This document shows positions 1 through 6,513 of a stretch of 8,220 nt of DNA, one piece after another (within the stretch, counting starts at the first letter, position 1; each line of letters starts with the position of its first letter). The notes under the pieces were generated by a model. That model did not search any database and was not told the DNA's origin. It was given only the letters and a program-made list of their open reading frames with translations. The DNA comes from Candidatus Sabulitectum sp. GTDB lineage: Bacteria; Fermentibacterota; Fermentibacteria; Fermentibacterales; JCC-6. Location: assembly GCA_023136985.1 (NCBI GenBank), contig JAGLQD010000251.1, positions 1 to 8,220 on the forward strand. The letters are read 5' to 3'. The translations under genes and the position numbers were made by a program.

Positions 1-19
1 ATAACTGGAATCGCTCAGT

Positions 20-811
20 TTAGGTTGATGTATCTTCTGTACCGGTAGTCAGGTCAATTCTGTACAATTCATCAGTGGTTTGATTGCTCACCCAGAGGTA
101 TTGACCGGATCCTTCCTCAAATGTAACACCGCGTATGTCGGAACCAATGCCAATTGAAGCTTCCAGAGACATGACAATTCCCCCGGAGGTAGCCTGGTAG
201 CATGCTACAGGGCTTGTGGCATTGTCGTTGGCCATCCAGATGTCTCCCATTGCATCACTGGGCTGGTAGCCAATGTCATATCCTGTTGGGGTGCCTGAAT
301 AGTTACCTATGTAATCCGATTTACTGGTGTATCCGGCAGTAGGAGAAGAATATGCCATAGAATAGCATCCTTCATATGTGCTGTTGTAGGTAGTGCTCAT
401 GTATGTAGTGGAACCGGACATTGCTAATCCCGTTACCAACGGGATATAGAGTCCTCAACAGACCAGATCGTTGCCTAGATAGCTTCCGGAGTCGTTGTAG
501 AAGTATATGTATGAACTGGAATTGCCTGAAACATAGCTGCTGAACAGAGTTCCACCGCTATAAGCCAGCCCTGCTGGAGAATATGTGGGGCAGGAGGGAT
601 GGAGTACTTCAAAACTTACTTCAATGCTGCCTGTGACAGGATTGATCCCGTAAATCATGGAAGATCCCTCATCAAGTGCCCAGAGCTTGTCTCCTCCCCA
701 TGCCAGCCCGCTGATGTTGGTGTCCGGTGCGTCAATTGTGCGAACAACAGATGCCCCAAAACAGACAACAGGCAAAAGAAGCGTTGCGAAAGCTAGAAAT
801 TTCATTGTCAT
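20..811 (-). CDS. Secreted beta-propeller-like protein interrupted by one in-frame UGA (candidate selenoprotein or nonsense-mutated gene)
   Basis: Read on the minus strand, codons run from ATG 811-809 to TAA at 22-20, broken only by TGA at 457-455 (codon 119). The halves before and after the TGA are in the same frame and together make about 263 residues. The N-terminus (MKFLAFATLLLPVVCFGA) is a signal peptide, so export is expected. The rest repeats a blade-like pattern: GLAWGGDKLWALD, GLAYSGGTLFSS, GLAMSGSTTYMS, IGYQPSDAMGDIWMAN, GVTFEEGSGQYLWVSN, then YRIDLTTG. That is about five blade starts, of which the UGA precedes the third. Starts at 811 or 805 are both possible: GAGGA lies 8 nt before the first and GGGGG 6 nt before the second. 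The catalytic role is unknown; such propellers are often binding or surface proteins. The UGA may be recoded (see hairpin entry), a recent nonsense mutation, or a sequencing error. The reading frame is clear; the fate of the UGA is not. Confidence 0.7.
427..457 (-). promoter_or_regulatory. In-frame UGA followed by a SECIS-like hairpin
   Basis: The UGA codon is at 457-455 on the minus strand. After 9 nt comes ATCCCGTT (445-438), loop GGT (437-435) and AACGGGAT (434-427), a perfect 8-bp stem. The UGA-to-loop distance is 17 nt. Published bacterial SECIS models ask for an apical loop about 16-37 nt after the UGA, a short loop, and a G in the first two loop positions; all three hold. The preceding codon is TGT, so recoding would give a Cys-Sec pair. 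A chance hairpin inside a coding region is possible, and no selenocysteine machinery gene is in the window. Confidence 0.4.
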
Positions 812-887
812 CCCCCGTTTCCTCTACATTCAAAGACAAATACCTACTAAAGTACTACGAAAACAGTTGCCAGTCATGCACATAGGA

Positions 888-916
888 TATCTAAGCCGCT
901 CAGACCGACATGTCAA
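888..916 (-). promoter_or_regulatory. Probable sigma70-type promoter of the beta-propeller gene
   Basis: On the minus strand, a consensus -35 TTGACA (916-911) is followed after 17 nt by TAGATA (893-888), a weak -10. Transcription would begin near 880, leaving a leader of about 70 nt before the start codon at 811. The -35 is perfect but the -10 is poor, so the element is plausible rather than certain. Confidence 0.4.
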
Positions 917-1059
917 CAGAGCGGGAAATGTTTATAGAAACAGAATTCACAGCTAGACGCCATCTTCATGAGTCTTAGTCTACGGTACTGGAATCAGTTC
1001 ATTTTGGGGATGTGTCCGGGCTTTTTCCCTGTTTACAGTATATACGGTTCGGGTGTTAC

Positions 1060-1098
1060 TGTCAACGGTTGACAAATGCTGTAACCTGATGATATTAA
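1060..1098 (+). promoter_or_regulatory. Promoter with palindromic operator-like site, driving the ABC exporter gene
   Basis: The -35 TTGACA (1069-1074) matches consensus. After an 18-nt spacer comes TATTAA (1093-1098) as the -10. The -35 forms the right half of a perfect palindrome, TGTCAAC-G-GTTGACA (1060-1074), which a dimeric repressor could bind to block polymerase. The leader to the ATG at 1203 would be about 100 nt. The palindrome and -35 are directly visible; the regulator is unknown. Confidence 0.5.
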
Positions 1099-1202
1099 GC
1101 AAGATACGGTCTTTTTGTCTGACTGGATCAACGCAATTGTTGTTCATTGCCTTTATGCGGAAACAGATGATAAGGGCTTGAGTAGAAACAGCAGGGAGAA
1201 GA

Positions 1203-2990
1203 ATGAACACTGTGATCAGCATTTACAAGAATTTTTATCGTGCAAATCTCGGTAAAAACATACTGTTTTATCTTGTGTATCTGGGAAGAATTGGAACCCT
1301 TCTGATCGTGCCACTGGTGAGCAGAAAGGTTCTTGACTCAATAGTGCCAGCAGGAGACATTCACCGACTGGTCATGTGGACTGCTTTTGCGGTTGCGGCA
1401 CAGGTTGGGGTAATATTTACACAGCTTGGAACGTCATACATGTGCAGGATTCTTACAACAAAACTTAGGAATGTATTGAAGACCAGAATGCTGGGAAAAT
1501 TTCTTGCCAGAGACGCAGGAGAGCAGACTCTTCGAGGAACCGGATACATTCTCAAACGGATTGAGCAGGATGTTGAGCTTTTTGCTAAATTCGTAAACAG
1601 CGACCTGGTTTCACTAATTTACGGTGTTGTAGTGTTAACAGTTACCATGGTTCTGATCTACCAGTACAATGTTCTGCTTTTGTGCACAACACTTGCTTCG
1701 CTGCCAATGCTCTTTGCATCCATGACGGTGTTCAACAAAAAGGTTGTTGCATCAACAGCTGCAAAGAACGAGGCTATGGCGAAATCCTCAACCACTCTAT
1801 CGGAATGCATTCAGGGTCAGAAGGAAATCAGAGAGTTCTCTGCTGTTCAGGCGTTCGTTGAAAAATACAGTTCAAGGTTGCAGATTGAATTTGACAGAAC
1901 AATGTATGCAATGAGACAAAACTTCAAGCCGGGCATTATGGGGCAGATGTCGACACTGGTTGGAAAAGCATCTCTGCTGGGAATAGGTGGATATGCTCTT
2001 ATGAAAGGAACTCTTACTTTTGGCGAGTATTTCGCATACAGTATTCTCGTTCAGTACACATATCAGGCTGTTGGGTATCTGTTCCAGGGGAACATAGCCT
2101 ACCAGCAAAGCAAAGCAGTTGTGAAAAGAATGTCGGAAATTCTTTCAGAACAAAAGGACAACTACAAGGGTTTTTCGAACCGGGCTGAATCTGGTATGTC
2201 TTGCTTTGAAACCATTAAAAAAATAGAGGTCAAGGATCTTTCTTTCAAGTACCCGAATGGGTTGGATTATGCTCTTAACCGAATCTCGACAAAGTTTGCA
2301 AAAGGCGAGATAGTGGCTTTTGTCGGATCAAGCGGAGCAGGAAAAACAACCCTGATGAGTTTGTTGAAGCAGGACTACAACCTTCAGCATGGGGAAATCC
2401 TGTTGAATGATATTTCGTTTCGGGAGATAGACAGTGATTACTTCCTGTCAAAAACAGCTACTGTTCAGCAGACGCCATTCATCTTCAGTGGAACAGTCAG
2501 AGAAAACATTCTTATGGGTAGCATCGCTTCTGAACAGGATATTGAGAAAGTTGTAGAGCAGGCTCACCTGGAAAACTTTTTGAACAGCACAGAGAATGGC
2601 ATCAACAGAGACATGTCCGAAAATGCCGGAAATATCAGCGGCGGAGAAAAACAGAGAGTGGCGCTTGCCAGGGCATTTCTAAGGAAACCGGAGATTCTCT
2701 TTCTTGATGAGATAACAACTGGCATGGACATGGTCGCCCGAAACAAAATACATGGTTCCCTATCAGAGATGAAAGAGAAGTGCATTATCATTCTTGCGAC
2801 ACATTCAGCAGAGACAGTAAGAATTGCAGACCGCATTATTATCCTCGACAATGGCAGTGTTGTCGGAGAGGGTACCCATTTTGAACTTTACAACTCCAGC
2901 AGGCTGTACAAACAGCTCTTCCAGAGTATGGAGAATCCCACCTCTGTTCTGCCGTCTCCGCAGGACAGCGCAACAGGGACATATGAGTAA
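1203..2990 (+). CDS. ABC exporter half-transporter (fused membrane and ATPase domains)
   Basis: This 595-aa protein has the type IV (MsbA-like) exporter layout and would work as a dimer in the inner membrane. The N-terminal half carries hydrophobic segments near residues 20-40, 56-76, 135-156, 158-178, 258-272 and 278-300, consistent with six helices. The C-terminal half is an ATPase: Walker A GSSGAGKT (375-382), Q-loop QQTPF (Gln 422/423), signature ISGGE (478-482), Walker B ILFLDE (498-503) and the H-loop His 534. All catalytic residues are present. The D-loop reads TGMD instead of the common SALD. There is no N-terminal peptidase (C39) domain. The start follows GGGAG with good spacing. The substrate cannot be read from sequence; lipids, peptides and drugs are all handled by this family. 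The adjacent tldD-tldE pair hints at a peptide. No partner half-transporter is present, so a homodimer is likely. Confidence 0.93.
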   Translation: MNTVISIYKNFYRANLGKNILFYLVYLGRIGTLLIVPLVSRKVLDSIVPAGDIHRLVMWTAFAVAAQVGVIFTQLGTSYMCRILTTKLRNVLKTRMLGKFLARDAGEQTLRGTGYILKRIEQDVELFAKFVNSDLVSLIYGVVVLTVTMVLIYQYNVLLLCTTLASLPMLFASMTVFNKKVVASTAAKNEAMAKSSTTLSECIQGQKEIREFSAVQAFVEKYSSRLQIEFDRTMYAMRQNFKPGIMGQMSTLVGKASLLGIGGYALMKGTLTFGEYFAYSILVQYTYQAVGYLFQGNIAYQQSKAVVKRMSEILSEQKDNYKGFSNRAESGMSCFETIKKIEVKDLSFKYPNGLDYALNRISTKFAKGEIVAFVGSSGAGKTTLMSLLKQDYNLQHGEILLNDISFREIDSDYFLSKTATVQQTPFIFSGTVRENILMGSIASEQDIEKVVEQAHLENFLNSTENGINRDMSENAGNISGGEKQRVALARAFLRKPEILFLDEITTGMDMVARNKIHGSLSEMKEKCIIILATHSAETVRIADRIIILDNGSVVGEGTHFELYNSSRLYKQLFQSMENPTSVLPSPQDSATGTYE

Positions 2991-3025
2991 TATGAAGTTT
3001 GTTCCTCCAGCACAGATCAGCTTTT

Positions 3026-3055
3026 TTGGTACAAAAATTACTTTTTTAGTATATC
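3026..3055 (+). promoter_or_regulatory. Possible weak promoter for tldD-tldE
   Basis: In the 109-bp gap after the exporter gene, TTGGTA (3026-3031) and TATATC (3050-3055) are separated by 18 nt within a very AT-rich stretch. The match is moderate. No GC-rich terminator follows the exporter gene, so read-through from upstream is equally possible. Confidence 0.25.
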
Positions 3056-3090
3056 TCTGCATCTCTGAACACACCAGCAGACAAAAAGAT

Positions 3091-3102
3091 AGGGGAATTA
3101 TG
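3091..3102 (+). promoter_or_regulatory. Ribosome binding site fixing the tldD start
   Basis: AGGGGA (3091-3096) lies just before the ATG at 3100-3102. The same frame is open further upstream, including an ATG at 2983 that overlaps the exporter stop, but that ATG has a poorer site (AGGGA, 3-nt spacing). The 3100 start also places the TldD motif DYVDIRYE at a normal distance from the N-terminus. Confidence 0.7.
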
Positions 3103-4461
3103 CTTGAGAAATTAAAGGAAATGATTTCCACTGCAGCCGCTGATTATGTGGATATTCGCTATGAAGTGAAGAAAACAACCACAATTTCAATGGCTGGTCA
3201 CGAATTAAAGAAGGCCGGGTCTAATACCACAGATGGCTTTGTGGTGCGAGCTCTTAAGGACGGCGGGTTCTCTTCTGTTACCGTAACAAGAGAAGAGGAT
3301 GTACCGGAAGCAGTCAAGCTTGCTGTACAGGGAGCTTCAGCAATGGCTGGCGGAGGGAAAACCGTAGTGCTGGCCGGGGTTGAAGTTTTTGAAGACAATG
3401 TGGAGCCTGACTTGAAGGGCGATCCTGCTCTGGCATCCCTTGAAGAGAAGATGACCCTTCTGAAGAAATACAATGATGTAATGCTTGATCAGCCGGAGAT
3501 CGCTAATACTAACATGGCCTATAGCGAGGTAGACAGAGAAAAGTTTTTCGTTTCCAGTGAAGGTTCTGCCATTCGTGAGCGTGTTTGCACAGTGAGTATT
3601 GGCGGAGAAGTTGTTGCCAGACGCGACGATCTGACTCAGAATGTTCGTGCTGCAGTTGGTGGTGCCAATGGAATGGAAGCTCTCAAGGACAGAGAAGATG
3701 TGTTTCTTAAAAGAGCACAGATCGCAAGAGAGCTGCTTGATGCCGATCCGGTAAAAGGCGGCACCTATGATGTGGTGATCAACCCGAGCCTCACTGGAGT
3801 TTTCATCCACGAGGCCTTCGGTCACTTCAGCGAAGCAGATATTATTGAGGATAATCCACCTCTCAGAGCGAAAATGGAAATGGATAAGCAGATCGGAAAC
3901 GATGTTGTTACCATTATCGCTGATACGCTCATTCCCAATCAGGTTGGTTTCTACAAATATGATGACGAGGGAGTACCGGTAAAGACAATTCCTCTCATGG
4001 TCAACGGAATTCTCAAGGGAAGACTTCATTCAAGAAGAACTGCAGCCGAGTTCAATGAACCGGTTACCGGTCACTGCGTAGCCCAGGATCATGGATTTGA
4101 GCCTATTGTCAGAATGGGTACCATCTATCTTGAAAAGGGAGAGATGCACCTGGAAGATCTGATGAAACAGATGGGCGATGGTCTTTATCTGTGCGACGGT
4201 AAAGGCGGGCAGACATCAGGAGAGAACTTCACTTTTGGTGCTCAGTATGGCTACATTGTTAAAAATGGAGAAATTCAGGAGATGGTGCGGGATATCAACA
4301 TTATGGGTAATCTCTTTACAACCATGAAAAACATTGAAGCTATGGACAACGATATGAAGCTCAGCGAGCGTGGAGGATGCGGTAAAGGGCAGATGAACAT
4401 CAAAAGTGGTTACGGAGGCCCAAGTGTTCTTATCCGTTCCATGGTTGTGGGGGGTGTATAA
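3100..4461 (+). CDS. tldD: TldD metalloprotease subunit
   Basis: This 453-aa protein is the catalytic half of the TldD/TldE zinc protease, a cytoplasmic heteromer. In enterobacteria it degrades the CcdA antitoxin and cleaves the microcin B17 leader. The zinc site is the family's HExxxH: HEAFGHFSEAD, with His 237, Glu 238 and His 242. The third ligand is expected to be the Cys in RGGCGKGQ (Cys 427), matching the conserved C-terminal cysteine of TldD. The common E. coli-type sequence HEAVGHGLEGD differs mainly by Phe for Val and FSEA for GLEG. The length is slightly below the roughly 480 residues of E. coli TldD because the N-terminus is shorter. The start at 3100 has a strong SD. The stop TAA shares a base with the ATG of the next gene, so translational coupling and a fixed subunit ratio are likely. 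Identification is firm; the natural substrate here is unknown. Confidence 0.95.
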   Translation: MLEKLKEMISTAAADYVDIRYEVKKTTTISMAGHELKKAGSNTTDGFVVRALKDGGFSSVTVTREEDVPEAVKLAVQGASAMAGGGKTVVLAGVEVFEDNVEPDLKGDPALASLEEKMTLLKKYNDVMLDQPEIANTNMAYSEVDREKFFVSSEGSAIRERVCTVSIGGEVVARRDDLTQNVRAAVGGANGMEALKDREDVFLKRAQIARELLDADPVKGGTYDVVINPSLTGVFIHEAFGHFSEADIIEDNPPLRAKMEMDKQIGNDVVTIIADTLIPNQVGFYKYDDEGVPVKTIPLMVNGILKGRLHSRRTAAEFNEPVTGHCVAQDHGFEPIVRMGTIYLEKGEMHLEDLMKQMGDGLYLCDGKGGQTSGENFTFGAQYGYIVKNGEIQEMVRDINIMGNLFTTMKNIEAMDNDMKLSERGGCGKGQMNIKSGYGGPSVLIRSMVVGGV

Positions 4462-5768
4462 TGGAAAATCTGCTTAAGATTGCTGCTGCAAAAGGGCTTA
4501 AGGCAGAAGTTTACAGCATCAGGGAAAAATCTCTGAGCATGAGTAAGGTAAATGGAGCAGTGAATGAGGTGTCTGCTTCCATTCAGTCAGGAGTATCTTT
4601 GAGAATACTCAAGGATGGTAAGCTGGGTTTTGCCTACACCAAGAACCTCATAGACAGAGAGGAGCTTGTAGCCAACGCTTTGTCATCCCTTGATGCAGGA
4701 GTTGAAGCTCTTTACGATTTTCCTGATTCCGGTTCTATCTCAATTTCTGAAGACTATGATGAAGCAGTAGAGGATATGAGTTTCCCGGAGATAAGAAAGA
4801 ATGTAGAGCAGATCGAAGATCTTTACGGTGTGATGAAAGAGGGTATCATTGAGGCAGCAGCCGGCTGTGGCACATCTGAACTTAGAATTCTTAACACCTC
4901 AGGTTCTAATCTTCGCCAGAAGGAATCAACAGTCTACAGCATGGGCTCGATGATTTATCCTGGAACAAGCTCCGGTATTCGAAATATTTTCATGGGAGTC
5001 TCTGACGCTGAACCATGTGTATCTGATGTAAAAAGAACGGTGGATTTTTTCCACAGTTCTCTCCCGGAGGTGGAAATAGGCGATAGCAGGATGAAAGTTC
5101 TCTTCACCCCGGATTCCATGTACGCTCTTACCTGGAGGCTTGGAGTTGCTTCTTCGGCAAAATCATTCTACGAAAAGGTTTCCCCGCTTTTGAACAAGGT
5201 TGATTCACCGGTTGTTTCTCCTCTTATTTCACTGATCAGCGATCCAGCAGAGGGAAGAACCGGTAGAAGATTTTTCGACGACGAAGGAATAAAAACCCGC
5301 CGTGTTCCTGTGTTTGAGAATGGTGTTTTCAAAACTGTTTACAACAACCTTGATTACGCTTCGAAAATGAGCACAGCCCCTCTTGGAACAGGTTTCCGAG
5401 GTGGAATGTGGGGTGGCGAAAAGGTTTCAATGAGCCCTGCTCCCAGTCTTTCCTACGCAACCTTTTCTCTGGGAAGCAAATCGTTTGAAGAGATGCTTGC
5501 TATGATGGATCGCGGCGTGATTGTTTACGGCGCTCTGGGAGCCCACTCCGGTAACATTCTGAATGGTGATCTTTCAATCGGTTTGAACCCGGGGTTGTAT
5601 GTTGAAAATGGCAAGATTGTAGGCAGGGTTAAAGATGCTATGATGGCCGGTAACATCTATGAGATGCTTTCAAAGACAATTGCTGTAGAGAACAAGCCTT
5701 ACTACACCGATAGTATGTACGATAATCCTTCAATTCTTCTGGAGGATATCAGCGTAGTTGGTTCATAG
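4461..5768 (+). CDS. tldE: TldE/PmbA protease partner subunit
   Basis: This 435-aa protein is the non-catalytic partner of TldD; together they make a chamber that admits unfolded peptides. It lacks an HExxxH motif: the corresponding region reads VLFTPDSMYALTWRL, as expected for the PmbA/TldE branch. Family features include the N-terminal strand pattern (AEVYSIREKSLSMSKVNG), the middle segment GRRFFDDEGIKTRRVPVFENGV and the C-terminal GAHSGNILNGDLSIG, close to the conserved PmbA segment. The length fits PmbA (about 440-450). The ATG (4461-4463) overlaps the tldD stop by one base, and an 18-bp terminator follows the TAG stop, so the two genes end one transcription unit. In E. coli tldD and pmbA are unlinked; adjacency as here is common in other phyla. 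The assignment is secure from both sequence and position. Confidence 0.94.
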   Translation: MENLLKIAAAKGLKAEVYSIREKSLSMSKVNGAVNEVSASIQSGVSLRILKDGKLGFAYTKNLIDREELVANALSSLDAGVEALYDFPDSGSISISEDYDEAVEDMSFPEIRKNVEQIEDLYGVMKEGIIEAAAGCGTSELRILNTSGSNLRQKESTVYSMGSMIYPGTSSGIRNIFMGVSDAEPCVSDVKRTVDFFHSSLPEVEIGDSRMKVLFTPDSMYALTWRLGVASSAKSFYEKVSPLLNKVDSPVVSPLISLISDPAEGRTGRRFFDDEGIKTRRVPVFENGVFKTVYNNLDYASKMSTAPLGTGFRGGMWGGEKVSMSPAPSLSYATFSLGSKSFEEMLAMMDRGVIVYGALGAHSGNILNGDLSIGLNPGLYVENGKIVGRVKDAMMAGNIYEMLSKTIAVENKPYYTDSMYDNPSILLEDISVVGS

Positions 5769-5783
5769 AATAGTCTGCACCTG

Positions 5784-5824
5784 AAAGTAGCGTCAGAATG
5801 GCACACCATTCTGACGCTACTTTT
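5784..5824 (+). terminator. Strong rho-independent terminator after tldE
   Basis: An 18-bp perfect inverted repeat (5784-5801 with 5806-5823) encloses the loop CACA. The right arm ends in TTTT and the left arm begins with AAA. It lies 15 bp after the tldE stop. It separates the protease operon from the Hsp20 gene. The symmetric A and T ends would allow it to work in both directions. Confidence 0.92.
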
Positions 5825-5870
5825 CTGCCTGGATCGTAATTCACTTCAAATATGAATTATGTACAAAACC

Positions 5871-5898
5871 TTAACACCTTGATTTACAACAATATAAA
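5871..5898 (+). promoter_or_regulatory. Probable housekeeping promoter of the Hsp20 gene
   Basis: TTAACA (5871-5876) and TATAAA (5893-5898) are spaced by 16 nt, a sound sigma70-type pair. Transcription would start near 5904-5906. I see no CIRCE inverted repeat and no clear sigma32-type promoter, so heat control, if present, may be post-transcriptional. Confidence 0.45.
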
Positions 5899-5902
5899 CG
5901 CA

Positions 5903-5984
5903 TTCTTTTCTATTCTGGCAAGGTCTATGCGTAAGGATAGAGCAAAGACAACCCCTGAAAAGGGAAGAGAGGAGAATGGCAATG
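5903..5984 (+). promoter_or_regulatory. Candidate fourU-like RNA thermometer in the Hsp20 leader
   Basis: TTCTTTTCT (5903-5911) can pair along all nine positions with AGAGGAGAA (5968-5976), with two G-U wobbles. Its UUUU (5906-5909) faces AGGA (5970-5973) of the SD, as in the fourU thermometer of Salmonella agsA, which also encodes a small heat-shock protein. A short CCCT-GAAA-AGGG hairpin lies inside the intervening loop. The predicted transcription start is very close to the 5' arm, so the arm might be clipped. The pairing is visible; the function is inferred. Confidence 0.35.
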
Positions 5985-6407
5985 ATATACAGAAAGAAAA
6001 TGATGCCTTACGATATGGCAAGGTCCATGGGGAGGCTTGTTGACGGACTGTGGCCTGATGATGCAGAGGACACGAATGCTCAGTGGGCACCACCGGTGGA
6101 CATCTGTGAAAAGGGTGATTCCATCAGATTCAAGATAGAACTTCCGGGGATTCCCAGAGAAGACATCGACATAGAGGTCTCAAATGGTGTTCTCACCATT
6201 CGTGGAGAGAAGAAGATAGATGAAGAGCAGAAGGGTGATACCTGGCACAGAAGAGAGTTCAGATACGGCTCTTTTGTACGCAGCTTTACTCTGCCATCCG
6301 ATATGAAAGCTGATGAGGCTGATGCATCTTTCAAGGATGGTGTTCTTACTATCACTATTCCCAAGGAAGAGAAGGCTCTTCATCGAAAGATCGAAATCAA
6401 GGGCTGA
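5982..6407 (+). CDS. Hsp20 family small heat-shock protein
   Basis: This protein (141 aa from the chosen start) is an ATP-independent holdase that binds unfolding proteins and forms large cytoplasmic oligomers. The N-terminal arm (about 40 residues, Met-rich with MARSMGRLVDGLW) is followed by the alpha-crystallin domain from WAPPVDICEKGD to the end. Diagnostic elements are FKIELPGIPREDIDIEV, GVLTIRGEK, REFRYGSFVRSFTLP and the A-x-F-x-x-GVLxIxxPK box (ASFKDGVLTITIPK). The tail IEIKG ends with an I-x-I-type contact motif. There are two ATGs, at 5976 and 5982. The SD GGAG (5971-5974) is 1 nt from the first but 7 nt from the second, so the second is chosen. It stands alone between two terminators. 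The leader may hold a thermometer. Identification is firm. Confidence 0.95.
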   Translation: MIYRKKMMPYDMARSMGRLVDGLWPDDAEDTNAQWAPPVDICEKGDSIRFKIELPGIPREDIDIEVSNGVLTIRGEKKIDEEQKGDTWHRREFRYGSFVRSFTLPSDMKADEADASFKDGVLTITIPKEEKALHRKIEIKG

Positions 6408-6423
6408 TCCTGCAGTTAGAAAA

Positions 6424-6455
6424 GAAGGGGTGTGACGAAAGTCATGCCCCTTCTG
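6424..6455 (-). terminator. Terminator between convergent genes
   Basis: The arms 6424-6437 and 6442-6455 form a 14-bp stem with two central G-U wobbles and a GAAA tetraloop. Read on the minus strand the stem runs into TTTTCTAAC, a short T-run that suits termination of the gene ending at 6514. Read on the plus strand no T-run follows, but the hairpin could still protect or end the Hsp20 transcript. Confidence 0.65.
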
Positions 6456-6475
6456 CCATGTGAGAGAAAAGTAAT

Positions 6476-6497
6476 GCATCTTACCCGGGAGAGATGC
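6476..6497 (-). other. Small hairpin in the 3' region of the minus-strand gene
   Basis: GCATCT (6476-6481) and AGATGC (6492-6497) form a 6-bp stem with a 10-nt loop. On the minus strand it is followed by ATTACTTTTCTC. It may be a weak terminator preceding the stronger one at 6424-6455. Confidence 0.3.
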
Positions 6498-6513
6498 GAT
6501 GGCTTCGCAGAAG

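Noticed and set aside
20..811. Genome-wide reassignment of UGA to an amino acid as the explanation for the in-frame stop
   Set aside because: The Hsp20 and creatininase-family genes end in TGA at the expected family C-termini, so TGA works as a stop in this genome.
968..1072. A 34-codon plus-strand ORF (MSLSLRYWNQF...) as a possible precursor peptide for the exporter/TldDE unit
   Set aside because: It has no SD, and it ends inside the -35 of the exporter promoter, so it would lie upstream of the predicted transcript.
980..1222. An 80-aa minus-strand ORF overlapping the exporter start
   Set aside because: It runs antisense across the exporter's promoter and start codon, and I recognise no family in its product.
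3029..3050. AT-rich inverted repeat (AAAAA/TTTTT flanked by TAC/GTA) as a terminator after the exporter gene
   Set aside because: The stem is almost all A-T with a bulge and no GC pairs, so it is unlikely to stop polymerase.
3337..4029. A 230-aa minus-strand ORF
   Set aside because: It lies wholly antisense to tldD, whose motifs are unambiguous; it is a shadow of the coding frame.
5852..6043. A 63-aa plus-strand ORF overlapping the start of the Hsp20 gene
   Set aside because: It has no SD, is in a different frame from Hsp20, and covers the promoter and leader; it is a chance ORF.
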